A stretch of 64,000 nucleotides of DNA from NCBI GenBank assembly GCA_963854735.1, contig OY978106.1:992001-1056000 (forward strand). The letters run 5' to 3'. Both the position numbers and the translations under genes were made by a program. Below the pieces are notes generated by a model, which worked only from the letters and a program-made list of their open reading frames with translations, ran no database searches and was not told where the DNA came from. This DNA comes from Marvania coccoides (lineage: Eukaryota > Chlorophyta > Trebouxiophyceae > Chlorellales > Chlorellaceae). This document shows positions 42,796 to 54,436 of the stretch, in pieces; position 1 is the stretch's first letter; the number at the start of each line of letters is the position of its first letter.

Positions 42796-43674
42796 TTATA
42801 GCCTTCTGCACAACGTCAGCCCGTCCCCAATGGGCACCAGGCTCACGACCACCCTGGTGTCCTCCGCCAGGAACGCATTCAGTTCCCTCAACGCCAGCGT
42901 CGCTTTATCGCCCACCCCTGGGTCCGCCACTTTACCATACCACAGCACGTTGTCGATCGCAATCACGCCCCCAGGCCGCACCAGCCGCAGCAGCGCCTCG
43001 TAATACTCCCGGTACTTTCTTTTATCAGCGTCCACAAAAGCAAAATCAAACGTCCCGGCTTCTCCGTCATCTAAAAGCGCCTGCAAGCTCTCCATTGCGG
43101 GTCCCACCCGCGCCTCCACTTTCCCAGCCACCCCCCCTCGCTCCCAGTACTCTGCGGCGATTGCCATGGCGGTGGGGTCCCTGTCGCATGCTATCAATTT
43201 GCCGTCTGCTGGGAGGGCCAACGCCATGGCGATGGAGGAGTAACCCGTGAAAACGCCCAGCTCCACAATGCGCCGCACGCCCAGCGCGCCCACCAGCCAC
43301 GCTAGGAAAGCCCCTTGCTCGGGGCTCACCGCCATGTGGGCGGCCTGAGGGAAGCGCGCTACGGTGTCGGCGCGCAGCTCACGCAGCACGGGGGCCTCCC
43401 GCGTGTGCTGCAGGATGTAGGCGTAGAGGTTGTCTGCCACGTTTTGTTTGTTGGCAGCGGCGGCGGTGGCGGCGGTGTCAGGGGCGGCAGCGGCGGTGTG
43501 GCGGCACAGTGAGCCGCTGGGGGCGTAACTCTCGAGTCGGTTGGGGGTGAAAAGAGGTGGGCAGCAAAATGGGGGCTGCCATGGGGCTGGCGGACGAGCT
43601 GATTGAGCTCTGGCATTGATCGAAAAGGCGTACCCCAAATGGTGCATCCAGGCGGCGGGCCGCGCGGTATGCAT
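42796..43674 (-). CDS. class I SAM-dependent O-methyltransferase (CCoAOMT/COMT-like)
   Basis: Transfers methyl from S-adenosylmethionine to a catechol-type hydroxyl in a divalent-metal-dependent way; the actual substrate is unknown. Single exon, 292 aa. Motifs in order are MAVSPEQGAFLAWLVGAL, SAM-binding VELGVFTGYSSIAMALALP, LIACDRDPTA, FDFAFVDADKRKYREYYEAL (metal ligands) and GGVIAIDNVLWYGKVADPG. The end is VVSLVPIGDGLTLCRRL, as usual for the family. The first 75 residues (rich in Ala, Pro, Ser, Arg) exceed the core family length (about 220-230 aa) and may be a transit peptide. Its start is 131 bp from the divergent pyrophosphatase start. Confidence 0.9.
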   Translation of the reverse strand: MHTARPAAWMHHLGYAFSINARAQSARPPAPWQPPFCCPPLFTPNRLESYAPSGSLCRHTAAAAPDTAATAAAANKQNVADNLYAYILQHTREAPVLRELRADTVARFPQAAHMAVSPEQGAFLAWLVGALGVRRIVELGVFTGYSSIAMALALPADGKLIACDRDPTAMAIAAEYWERGGVAGKVEARVGPAMESLQALLDDGEAGTFDFAFVDADKRKYREYYEALLRLVRPGGVIAIDNVLWYGKVADPGVGDKATLALRELNAFLAEDTRVVVSLVPIGDGLTLCRRL

Positions 43675-43805
43675 GTTTCTCGGATTTATGATAAATATTT
43701 CGGTCAGCCCGTTTGCGAAATGTGCTGAATTGATTTTTGCTCATCTTCAATTTAATCGACGAATTCCGCCATCATCTGCCTCTTTTTCAATCCAAAAATT
43801 CAGCC
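43675..43805. promoter_or_regulatory. 131-bp shared spacer between OMT and PPase starts
   Basis: The two start codons face away from each other across only 131 bp, so core promoters must overlap or lie inside the transcribed leaders. No named element recognised. Confidence 0.45.
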
Positions 43806-45375
43806 ATGGCCTCCATCATGATGCGCCCTGCCCTCCTGCGGGCTGCGGGTCTCCGAAGCGCCGCGGTAAGATGAACGAAAAATCGAGAGGACAATTGGGG
43901 CGTCGATCCCGCACGTCCACTCTCATTTCCACGCGCATTGTCATGTTCTGACCCCTCGTGACGCATCCATGCAGGCTCCCCGCGTCGCCCGGGCCGGCCG
44001 CAGCATGGTGCCTCGCGTTTTCGCATCCACCGCTGCTCAGTCCGAGTACGCCATGGAGAAGAAGGTAAACCACCCATTATCCCGCGTGATCACACCCATA
44101 TCTCACCATTGCTGCCTCTCTTGGCCCCCCAATACCCCTCTCCCCCACCCCAACCACCAATCTCATCATCTCTATCTTTCCCACAGGGCGCCCCTGAGAC
44201 CCTGGAGTACCGCATCTTCCAGTCCACCAAAGGCACCGTGGTGTCCGCGTGGCACGACGTCCCCCTCTACGCCGGCGACGGCTGCCTCAACTTTGTCTGC
44301 GAGATCCCCAAGGAGTCGTCTGCCAAGATGGAGCTGGCCACCGACGAGGTGTCCAACCCCATCAAGCAGGACACCAAGAAAGGCAAGCTGCGCTTCTACC
44401 CCTACAACATCCACTGGAACTACGGCATGCTGCCCCAGACGTGGGAGGACCCCGACCACAAAAACCCCGAGTGCCTGGGCGCAGGGGTGAGTTGTACTGT
44501 ACTGCCATTGGCAATGCAACTGTATTGCCATTCGTATTAATTGTGTATTGGTGTATTAGAAAGAGAGAGTGTGCCAGTGGTTGTGCTGCCCCAGTGATAG
44601 AAATCGCCAAACACACATGAACAATCCAACTCCGACACCCAAAACTATGGGGACTCACAGGCATTCTGCAATTTTGAGGGGCTCACAGTCACATGCCACC
44701 ACCGTCTTCCGTCTCTTTCACTTCGTTTCTCCTACTTTTTCTCAAGCATTGTATTGTGGTCTCTTATCGCCGTCGCCTGATACCTGTTTCCACACCATCA
44801 ATCATTGCAGGGCGACAACGACCCTGTTGACGTGGTTGAGATCGGCTCTGCTGTGGGCGAGATGGGCGGCATCTACAAGGTCAAGCCCCTCGGCGTCTAC
44901 GCCATGATTGACGATGGAGAGGTCGACTGGAAGGTCAGTTGGAAAGAAAAGAATTTCATCCATTGCAACACGGTTTTATTCAAATACCAACAGTGTTACA
45001 TTTAACCATTGCTATTTAACCCCTCCCCAAGTACTGCTTATATTAATATAACTTAAAACTAAGTATTTTCTTTCCGTCTGCCTTCTCTCCCCCCTATCTC
45101 CACAGGTGGTTGCCATCCGCACCGACGACCCCAAGGCCGCTGAGGTCAACGACGTGGAGGATGTCGAGCGCGTGTTCCCTGGCGAGCTGCAGCGCGTGCT
45201 CGAGTGGTTCCGCGACTACAAGATCCCCGATGGCAAGCCGGTCAACCAGTTTGGCTACGACAACAAGTGCCTTAACAAGGAGTTCACCATGGGCGTGATC
45301 GAGGAGACCCATGGGTTCTACAACAAGCTGCGCTCGGGGGCACGCGCCAACACCGAGGAGCTGAGCCTCTTCTGA
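43806..45375 (+). CDS. PPA: soluble inorganic pyrophosphatase, organellar
   Basis: Hydrolyses pyrophosphate to phosphate, pulling biosynthetic reactions forward. Five exons (43806-43865, 43975-44064, 44187-44486, 44811-44933, 45106-45375) give 280 aa. The first 55 residues, rich in Arg/Ala/Ser (MASIMMRPALLRAAGLRSAA), form a transit peptide, probably to the chloroplast. The family I signature is GDNDPVDVVEIG, with YRIFQSTKGTVVSAWHDVPL before and NIHWNYGMLPQTWEDP for the active site. The eukaryotic type has the GxxPVNxFGYDNKCLNK segment, present here as GKPVNQFGYDNKCLNKEF. It resembles green-algal plastid PPases. A TGTAA lies about 105 bp past the stop. Confidence 0.93.
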
Positions 45376-45654
45376 GAAGGGCGAAATCGGAGATTTGAAA
45401 TATAATTATTTGATTTTTATCAATAGACCAATTTTTATGTGCCTGATGGCTGTGGCTATTCCAAACCTAACCTTCCCTTTTGTGTAACAACCAGAACTGA
45501 CTGAAGAAAAATGGCCGGAGCGTGCTGTCAAGTTTTAAGCTGGAAAGAAGCGAAGCAGACAAAAAAAATAGAACGGAAATAAATAATGATTAAATGTTGC
45601 AATTATCTTATTAACAACAAGGTGTATACATTCGTTGGGTCTCTTAAATACGAT

Positions 45655-47938
45655 TCAGAGGATTCTGGCTCTCTGGAAAAGTGCCGCAGCTACTGGCGGC
45701 AAAAACGCATTCATAGCTTGACGGCCAAGGCTGATGCGAGTCTTCATCATCGCCAACACCATTGACGAGGAAGCCGTAGGCACAGTCCTCGTGTGTAAGC
45801 TGGCAAAGCGCATAGTGAGCTGCTGGACAGCAGCAGCACAATTCCCCGCTTTTTTCTTCAAGATTGACAAGGTGGGGTGCAGCGACGTGGCAGTAGATAA
45901 ATTGAAGCCAAAGAGGCCAACGAGTCCTGTCAGAATCTGCCGAACTACGGGGTGTCGGTCTTCCAGCAGCGAGGGCAGCACCTGTGCTACTGCCGCCCGC
46001 ACAACACACTTTGCCGCAACAGAGCGAATGTCGTCGATGCCACAAGCTAAGCACTGGACGAAAAAGCCTATTGTAGTGGCAAAGAAAAGAAGGAATACTT
46101 CGAGTAAGACAGTCGGTACGTAAATTTTTGTTAACTACGACCGCTCACGTTTTAATTAGTCGAAGCCACCTCCATCATCTCCGTGGCCGGCAAGCGGATC
46201 TTGAGGCGGTGCAGGTGCCATTAGAGCTTCGACGGTGGGGAATGGAGGAATGGAAAATCACAAGCCGCCGATGGTCTAATGGATGTCGCCAATTTGAAAT
46301 CTTGCTGGTAATGATTTACAAATAATCAATATATATATAATGTCGTATGGCGAAACAGCGAGAACCCATTGGTTTTACCCGAGTCACTCAATTTTCTCAG
46401 CAAACTTTGGCCATTCGTCTGACCTGTCGCATCCAAAAAAGAAGAGCCAGTGTGGCAACGAGGGCTTGCTGCAGCGGAATTTCCATCTGCGGTGAAGAAA
46501 ACCTGGAGGCTAAACTATGTTTTACCCTGGCGTAAAGTCCCTTGGCGGCAATCCAAGGCATTGCAAGCGAGACGCAGACTGCAAGGCAAATTGCAGAAAG
46601 GAGCCGCGAACTTAGTGTCACCATCAAAGGCGCTATTTGCCGACCACGCTCGCCTGTCGCACCAGCAGAGCCAGGCCAGTCGCCTTCGCTGCTCCCGCTT
46701 TTGCAGCTGTACTGAACGGTAAACTCACGCGGCCCGCCACGCACAATGCCAACCCCCATACCCCCAGTAGGCAGCATGGCCATCAAGGCGGCACCCTGGA
46801 TGGCCGTCGTCATGAGCCGCTGCAACCAAAACATTTCTTTTGCAACACGACCCGCACATTCATACGTACATACATACATTGCAGGGTGTAAAGTATTAGA
46901 ACCCTTAAATATGCGGCGATGTACGCTATATGCTTGATATGCATGCTGTCAATTCAAATATGCAAGGATAGAAACTACGAAAATAAATATGTGACCGTTG
47001 TTGAAAAACGTATGATACTGAGTATCCATTCACTCCATGCACTAATCGCCATTCACCGCTCGCTGCCATACCGCTGCACAATCCAATGCCCAATCACACC
47101 ACCGCTGTCGCACCTCACCACCTCATGCCCACCAAATAACCTGTTGTTCTCAAGGAAAAAGCCGAACAGAATTGGCAAGTTTTCTCCATTTTGAGCCAGC
47201 TCTGCGTCCACCATGGCCCTCATTTGGTGCCCCAGCAGCGCAGAAATTGTCAGATAGACAATTCTCAGCTGGGAGGGAATTAGATGAGCCTAAATTGACC
47301 TGCGAGCGCCGCTCGAATGAAGCGCTCCTCGACGATCATGCCGACGAAGATGCTTGGCATCAGAAGGGCCAAAATGGCCACAGGGTCCTTTAGTGCTCGC
47401 ACTAACACCTAGGAGATGGCGAGAAAGCGAGTTATCGTTGAGGAAAGGCCGCGAACTGCCACATAAAAAGCAGCCACCCGAGAGGCATAATATACGACGG
47501 CCGGGACATAGGTATACTACGGCCGGGACGTAGGCGCTCTCTCGAATGGGGTGTCATAGATTGAGGATGTAATAGGCGGCGGAGGTTCAGTGGGAGGGCG
47601 GCTGCGGCGGTGGGAGGCATTTTATAGCTAGCCCAGCAAAAGACGTCGCAAACGTCGCAAAAGGAAGGCCCGAAGAAGAGGCGGTTGACGCGTTGCGTGG
47701 AGATCCAGTGGCGTAGACGGCGGGGTGGACGTGCCTCTGTCCACCCGCACAGTTGCAGGGCGCCAGCAGCTCTCATGGCAAACGTTAAGTGGGTGGGATT
47801 ATTAGGAAAAGGCGGCATGTGGGTGCTGTGAGTAAAACATTGACCCTTCCCATCCCCTGATTCACCCCAGAAGACTCTGCAAGTCGGAGCTTTCGGAGCT
47901 TCAACTTCCTCGGTGCCAGCTAGCGGGGGATTGTTCAT
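45655..47938 (-). pseudogene. degenerate RING-CH-like gene remnants and membrane-protein exons
   Basis: The block 47938-47843 starts MNNPPLAGTEEVEAPKAPTC and continues RVFWGE, parallel to the first exon of the intact RING-CH gene next door (ICRICWE), but the second Cys is missing. At about 47770, after an AG acceptor, LLAPCNCAGGQRHVHP matches the next ring segment. Then the frame must slip by one to read RLRHWISTQ and SFCDVCDV, and the Cys before the THW-type position is lost. Further hydrophobic exon-like blocks follow at 47408-47300 (DPVAILALLMPSIFVGMIVE), 47268-47053, around 46820-46400 and 46130-45655. Their junctions do not all keep frame. I read this as a decayed tandem copy, possibly followed by pieces of another membrane-protein gene. 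Confidence 0.42.
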
Positions 47939-48144
47939 TGTAACTAGTTTGTTTACAACTGTTTCGAAACTGAAGCGATAAATTAAAATCCGACGAGCCT
48001 TGGGATTCGAGAATGTTCGTATACGCGTATTGAATATTTATAACAAATTTAAATGAATAAAATTAATGGATTATACAGCGAGCCACTCATGTCCCTGCTA
48101 TCTCCGCTAAAAAAATCACAGCAGCCCCCTTGTTGACCACTACC

Positions 48145-49176
48145 TCATTTCAAGCCTCCCCATAGATAGATACCACCGTTTCCCACCGGCTGCGCCAGCA
48201 GCGCCAGGCCGGCCGCTCTCGCTGTTCTCGCCTGCATGGCCGCAAATGTCACCGCTCTGAACGGAAGGTTCAGGCAATCCAGCAGGCCCTGGAGGATGCC
48301 TTGGCAATACCCACCCCCGAAAATCATAAAGAAAAGCACAGCCGCCTGTCCGCTTGTGGCAATCGCCCTGTAAGCAATGCAAACTGCTTTCTCAAAACTC
48401 CGGTAATTTCCAACCGCCCCCGCCCGCTGCTCCGCACCCGCCGTCCCGATCCAATGCAAGACAGACGCCACCCCGTATATTCGGCACATGTTTACGTACG
48501 CTCCAGCCCACACAGTCAGTTGCCTGGCAACGCCTCGCCTCTGTCTGTTGTACGCTGTAAGCATCACCGCAGCACCGAACCAGGCAGGCGCTAGCGACGC
48601 TAGAGTGGCTACAGGGGCGGCCCGCGCTTCCACCAGCAGCTGTGGCACGTTGAACGCCTGCATGGCTGCTGTTAACATCGCCCTTGACCGAACATACAGT
48701 TTAGCAGAAACGATGGCCAGCTGGAGGGCAGGGCCGTAGACTCCGTCATTAAGGTCGTGCCACAGCGCAAGGGCGTGGCGGGGAAGCGTTCTCCAGCTGA
48801 GCTCAGGCGCCAGATCATAGAGAAAGTCGTTGGGGAAATTGCGGTACACTTCGCCGCAAATGCTGCAGGTGAAGGGTCGGGATTCTCCTCTTCGCCGCAC
48901 CCCAGCACCGTCTTGCTGCGATATGATCCAATGAGTAAGACAGCGAGCGTGGACGTGGCGCTGTGTCCCGCTGCAGTTGCACGGCGCCAACAGCACTCCG
49001 CCTACGACAGCAAGCAAAAGTGGCTCGGTGCGTTGGTCTAAAGGCTATTTCATGAGAAATTTGATGTCTTCGTTGAACTCATTCTCACCCTCGTCGGTGT
49101 CTTCACACTCCCAGCAGATTCTGCAGATTGCAGCTTCCTCAGCTGCAGCTCCAGCTACTTCCGGGGCGTTGTCCAT
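48145..49176 (-). CDS. RING-CH (MARCH-type) membrane E3 ubiquitin ligase
   Basis: MARCH-type ligases ubiquitinate membrane proteins in the endomembrane system. Two exons (49176-49089, 49001-48145) join in phase 1 to 314 aa. The RING-variant zinc ligands are all visible: CRICWEC, then APCNCSGTQRHVHARCLTHW, then FTCSICGEVY (C4HC3 order). About 220 residues follow with several hydrophobic segments (PALQLAIVSAKLYV; TLASLAPAWFGAAVMLTAY; GQAAVLFFMIFGGGYCQGIL; RAAGLALLAQPVGNGGIYLW), consistent with a multi-pass anchor. The gene lies next to a decayed relative on the same strand, and its start is 165 bp from the divergent SDR gene. The target is unknown. Confidence 0.85.
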
Positions 49177-49341
49177 GCAGAGAAGAGCAATGCAAGATTT
49201 TAGAGATAAAAATAAATGAACTTTCTCTGGCTCCGAGACCAGACCAAGAATGGGATTTTATGTTTTGAAAATATATTTGACGGTTCTGCCCCTCCTGTGG
49301 CGTTTTCATTTTTATTAAAATTTTATAATTACCTTGAAAAT

Positions 49342-50452
49342 ATGGATGATCGAGTAAAGCAACGCCTGGGCCGAATCGCAGCCCACCTGACAGCCTCGCA
49401 AGATGATCACTGTCCGCTCTCCTCGAATGCCACCGCTGTTGCGGACCCCAGCACCTCCTCTGCTACCGCCTGGCACCAGCAGTGCTACAACTTCAACCCC
49501 GGCCAGCACCTTCTCAACCAGGTGTGCATTGTCACTGGCGCAGGCTCAGGAATCGGCAGAATGGCTGCCATCCTCTTTGCTCATCACGGCGCGCTGGTGA
49601 CCGTGAGCGACCTGGACGCCGCCGCTGCACGCGGCACAGCCGACTTTATCCGCAACAGCGTCGGTGACCGCTGCATCGTGGTAGCTGGCGACGTCAACGA
49701 CGCTGTTTTTCCGAAGAAAGTTGTCGAGGCAACGCTGGCAGCGTTCGGCGCGCTGCACGTGCTGGTGCTGAACGCAGGGTTCACCTGGGATGGCGTTCTT
49801 CACAAAATGAAGGAAAAACAGTGGCAGGCGATGCTGGATGTGCACCTGTCGGCACCGTTTCGGTTGATCCAGGCGGCGGCGCCGGCGATGCGGGACGCGG
49901 CCAAAAAAGAGATAGAAGCCACTGGGAAGGCGCACCCACGGTGCATCCTCACGGTGTCCTCCGTGTCGGGGGTCCACGGCAATGCAGGGCAGTCGAATTA
50001 GTAAGCCAAAGTGTTGTCAAAATTGAAAAAAATAAACGTTCTTAACCCCTGCCTAAAAACACTTTAAAGATACTGAAATATTTCCCCTTGCTTTCCTCGT
50101 TATTTTCCTGGACAGTGCTGCTGCCAAGGCAGGGGTGGTGGGCCTCACAAAGGCGGTGGCTAAAGAGTGGGGCGGCTTCAACATCCGAGCAAACGCTCTC
50201 GTATTTGGACACATCAGCACTCGGTTGGTGGCGGATAAAGAAAAGGGGGCCAGCATCGATGTGGGGGGAGAGAGGGTGACGCTGGGGATCCCCCAGGCGG
50301 ACGCCACTGCGGGGGTTATGACGCAGATGATAGCTTTGGGGCGGGTAGGGGCGCCAGAGGAAGCGGCAGGCGCGATGCTGCTGTTGGCGAGCCCGTATGC
50401 GTCGTATATCACGGGGCAGGCCATTGAGGTCACCGGCGGAGGCTGGATGTAG
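49342..50452 (+). CDS. short-chain dehydrogenase/reductase (FabG-like)
   Basis: NAD(P)-dependent oxidoreductase of the classical SDR type; substrate unknown, with closest resemblance to 3-oxoacyl-ACP reductase or mitochondrial acyl reductases. Two exons (49342-50000, 50116-50452) give 331 aa. The cofactor motif is VTGAGSGIGRMAA at about residue 57, followed by VSDLDAAAA, LVLNAGFTWDG, SSVSGVHGNAGQ with the catalytic Ser, and YAAAKAG. The YxxxK motif is made across the intron (TA|T). The end EVTGGGWM is typical for this branch. A 50-residue N-terminal extension (MDDRVKQRLGRIAAHLTASQ) exceeds the usual length. TGTAA lies about 13 bp after the stop. Confidence 0.9.
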
Positions 50453-50865
50453 ATAATAATTCCAATGTAATACAAAATATTGGCTGCTAGAGTTGATAGA
50501 ACGATGGATTCAACGCAGCAAATTGACATTTAGCAGCGGCAGATATGGTATCCAATAAGAAGGCGGTGGCGTGAGCTTGGGTGCCAGGCTCCCGATGGGT
50601 AGATTGGCAGTCAAACCTTGCGCATATCTGCCTGAATCCACCCATGACGCATGCCCGTCGAGTTTTCAGTTGGCATGCTGTGGGTTGAATGAAAGCAGCA
50701 GGAGCGGCGGGTGGCAGGAAAGCAGTGAGAGGCGTTTGTTGGCCTGTTCACAATTTAAATAAATCTGTAAAATAAATCCGCGAATCAAAGGGTTTGCGTA
50801 GAGATCTGAACAGCGGAAAAGGCCAACGAGGCCTAAAATATTATAATAATCAATCATTATCAAAT
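50453..50865. other. intergenic, nothing recognised
   Basis: Spacer between the SDR gene and the AT-hook coiled-coil gene; contains AT-rich leader-like sequence and no gene. Confidence 0.4.
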
Positions 50866-52890
50866 ATGCACGGCGGGGCAACGCCCAGTGCATGGGCGCG
50901 GCTTTCGTGAGTAATTTGGCATCTGCACTGTGTGTTTGAATTGTTAGATACGCACATCGCTCTGATAATGGCCACGTTTATTTGATCAATCAATTTTGTT
51001 TGCAGACAACACGGGGGCCTGGACATCAACAGCATCTCCCGCGATGAGGCCGAGGACCTTGTTCTCAAGGTGTCCATGCTGGAGGAACAGGTGCGTCTCT
51101 TTGCCTAAAATTTCACACGAACGGGTGTGTTGGCATCTCAATTGCAGTTTCCTTTTCTCCCGCAGCTCAACGAGTCGGAGGCCAACTACGAGACCCTCTA
51201 CAATGAGTATGAAAAGGCAAAGGTGTACTACCGTGGCGTGGAGGCCAACATCGAGGCAGCCACTCAGGCCTACCTTGAAGAGAAACGCAGCTTCCAGACG
51301 GAGCTGGCAGAGCAGTGGCGCGAGAAGGAGGCGGTGGAGGCGCAGCTGGAGGCGCTGAAGGAGCAGCTGCAGCAGGCTCGCGCCGCGTTGGCCGCTGCAG
51401 AGCAAGCAGCGGCAGATCGCGCTGAGTCTGAGGAAGCGTTGGAAAATGCAGAAGCTGCGGCAGTGGCAGCGCAAGAGGAAGCTCGCGCCGCGGAGGCCGC
51501 CGCCACGCAGCGCATGGCGCTGGCGGACCAGCGGCAGCAGGCCGCAGCGGAGCAGGCTGCCGCGGCGGCGGCAGCCACCGCCGCTGCCGAAGCCCTCGAG
51601 GCGCGTTGCGAGGCTGCGGAGGAGGAGGCGCAGCGCGCGCTGGACGCGCGGGATGCGGAGCTCCGCCGCCAAGCGGAGGAGCTTTCCTCCATGGAGGCTG
51701 CCACCGCCGCAGCCGAGGCGGCATGGAGAGCTGAAGCAGAGAGGCAGCGGCAGGCTCTGGAGGACCGCGAGGCGGCGCTGCGACAGCGGGAGGAAGAGAT
51801 GGCGGCGCGGGAAGCCGCAGCGGCGGCTGCGGCCGCGGCCGCCGCTGCTGTGCCCCCACCGGTGTCAGAAGCGGTTCCCCTCCAGCCGGATGGGCCCGCC
51901 ATGCCGTCCTTCGCTATGATCCAACAAGGCCGCAGCAACCTGGCCACAGCGCTGCCTTCTACCGCGGCCATGATGGTTGCTCACCCTGAGGCCACTGAGG
52001 AGTTGACTGGCTCTGCGGAGGGGGATGAAATCGACATTGGCGGGGCGGAGGCTGTTTCCCCCGCCCCTGTGCCTGTTCCCGCGCCGGCCGGCCGCAAGCG
52101 CGGGCGCGCCTCCAGCATGACCACACGCCATCCTGCCGCGTCCGAAGGCAAGGAGGAGGAGGAGCGGGGCGACGGCGCCGGTGGCCGGAAGAAAGTTAAG
52201 AAGGAGAAAGAGGAGGGCGGTGGCGGGCATTCTGAGGGCGGCAATTTCACGGAGGATGGCAGCCCAGGCAGTCCCCGGAGGTCTACTCGCGCGCGCAGGC
52301 AGGTGGATTCTTTCGTCCCCACCGTGGCGCCTCCAAGGCCTCGGACTCGGGGGGCATCAAAATCACCCCAAGTCGTGAAGAAAGAAAAAGCGGGCCGCCG
52401 GTCCAGCGCCGCGCCGGAGGAGAAAAGGAAGGTGGGACGGCCGCGGAAGGTGTCTGATGAAAGCGCAGCTTGGCAGCCGTCTGCGGCGAAGTCTACCGGC
52501 AGCGCTGGGGGGAGTGCGCGGCGGCGGGTGAAAGGCGCGTCCACCGCTGCTGTTGAGCATGCTGCGCTGCCTGCTGTGCCTGAGGAGGAAGAATATTTCG
52601 ACGCTGGGGAAACAATTGAAGAGGTCAGCGCTTTGGAGGAGGTGGAAAGGAAGAAACGGGCGGAAGAAAGTGAGGATGAGCCGCCGGCGACCAGGCGGCG
52701 GACGCAGCGCGCGGTCAGGGCTTCTACCAGCGCTGCTGGAGGGGCGGAGGATACGGTCAGCAAGCTTCTCCCGGGACTGTCAATGAAGAAAGCTGGCAAA
52801 GACGCAGAGGGGGAGGGGCAAGTCGCAGCGCCGGCGTCGACTGGGGCTGGACGGAGGGCGAAGGCCACCCGCAGCAGCAGCAGGGCGTGA
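50866..52890 (+). CDS. nuclear coiled-coil protein with AT-hook
   Basis: I do not recognise an orthologue. Three exons (50866-50906, 51006-51090, 51166-52890) keep phase and give 616 aa. After a short N-terminus, about residues 20-260 form an Ala/Glu/Gln-rich coiled coil (ISRDEAEDLVLKVSMLEEQL, LNESEANYETLYNEYEKAKV). The C-terminal half is disordered and basic/acidic: GRKRGRASS, GGRKKVKKEKEE, RRSTRARRQVDSF, and EKRKVGRPRKVSD, which is a good AT-hook (GRPRK core). RRRTQRAVRA is near the end. Nuclear localisation and minor-groove AT binding are likely; a role in chromatin is inference. The N-terminal coil is repetitive, so parentage cannot be judged by eye. Confidence 0.68.
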
Positions 52891-53360
52891 AGGAAATGAA
52901 GTAAGAAATGAAGAAATTTTAAAATTTAATTATATATACTAGGGACTAGAAAAAAGTAATAAAATTTCTTTGATTAGGGGAAAGCCGATGGGATCCCACG
53001 GGAGCCTTGATTTGACTGAACCTTAATTTAAATGGAAAATGATGATTTTTAATCATTGAGCCGGCGAGCGTTGTATTGTCGTAGAAGTGCATTCATGCAG
53101 GCGGCGGTGCCGCTCGGTTGGCTATGCTCCCTGCCACAGCAAGGCGTTGCAAGCAGGGGATACGAAGCTGCTCCCAAAGAACATTAGCTTAGGCGCATTT
53201 TCTTAGAGCCTGTTCCATCTGCATGTTAGAAACAGAGGAGCAGAACGTGTTTCTTCTGTTGCGCTGAGCTCCATTTTCATCTACTCATGTATCAGAACCC
53301 AGGTATCAGAACTAATCAGACGTGATTAATCAGGATCACTAATCGCGCCTCTGCTATTTT

Positions 53361-53435
53361 TTTTCATATGCTCAATATGCACCGAGGATAATTATGCTCA
53401 TCTATTTCTCAACAAAAATATGATTTAATAGACCC
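53361..53435 (-). repeat. dispersed repeat copy
   Basis: Its reverse complement matches 32020-32093 over about 75 bp, including GTTGAGAAATA, ATAATTATCCTCGGTGCATA and GCATATGAAAAAAAA. Confidence 0.65.
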
Positions 53436-53503
53436 CAGGGGGAGGACGCCTGTAGTCAGTGCTCTGTTCCTGCTCAAGGTTTTCCCAACTTCCATTTATT
53501 TTG

Positions 53504-53548
53504 CTAATTTTTTTCATATGCCCAATGTACTCCGAGGATAATTTTGCA
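53504..53548 (-). repeat. dispersed repeat copy (core only)
   Basis: The reverse complement carries AAAATTATCCTCGGAGTACAT and TGGGCATATGAAAAAAAT, the same core as 6177-6219. Confidence 0.6.
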
Positions 53549-54436
53549 GCATTTGCTTGGATCTGCCTAGATAAAATTTCCAAACCACGCCGCCCGTGCC
53601 GCATCGACGAAGGTCCCAAGGCCATTCAATGCCAATTCTCCCTCCAGCATAAAGTCGTATGCATAAATTTGCACACCCATGCTTTCTTTGGGAGAAAACC
53701 TTTCTTTATGTTGAAATTTTAAAGCATTCATTCAGCATGCTCAGCAGGAAGCTTTCTCAACCTCCTTTCGTCATCACTATCAATCTAAGCAGCTTTGCAC
53801 CCAGCCAGATCCGAGCGTCGGCTTGCTCAACTCCCTTGCGTTAGCAGCCAGGCAAAGCAGGCAGCTGCAGCGGTGTCGTATTGCAGGGCTTAAAGGCATT
53901 AAGCAGGCCCCAGTCGCAAAATGCACGCGTCCGTTCATTTCAGCATCATGCAACCGCGCTTCCACTGTTCACGAACATGTTGCCACAAAATACATCTGAA
54001 TGAAAATTCAACTGTCAACTAGATCAACTGTAAAATTGTAAATCGGCCAAAAACATATTTAATGATCGTATAATTATACAAATTGAGTTCATTTTTTAGG
54101 AGCACGTCCAGCGATGGAGCGCCAGCTCAGCGGTTGGGCGGTTGGGTGGTTACACTACACCTTTTCGGAGCTAAGTCTTATAATGTAACGGGAAAAAAGA
54201 CCCGTTTGTTCTATATGGATGCATATATCATATCCATATTAGCTTCAGGTAAGTTGCGAACAAGAAATATTTAGAGGAAGGTCGCTCGGCTTGTGAGTTG
54301 TTTTTTTGAGCTTTTTGAGAGCGATTTATTATTGTTCCTCTGCACTGGCGGAGGATTGGGTTGCCCAGCATTAACGTTCCTGTTGCAGCATATTTGTTAG
54401 ATTTTTCAAGACGCAGCAGAACGAGCAGGAGGCGGA

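Larger units (their letters stand above)
52891..54436. other. long intergenic region with tandem repeat cores
   Basis: No gene recognised in 1.5 kb. It contains two copies of the dispersed repeat on the minus strand (53361-53435 and 53504-53548), about 143 bp apart. Confidence 0.5.

Noticed and set aside
54083..54274. Short open frame before the subtilisin.
   Set aside because: No signal peptide and no splice link to the protease exons; the exon at 54437 supplies a clear signal peptide.
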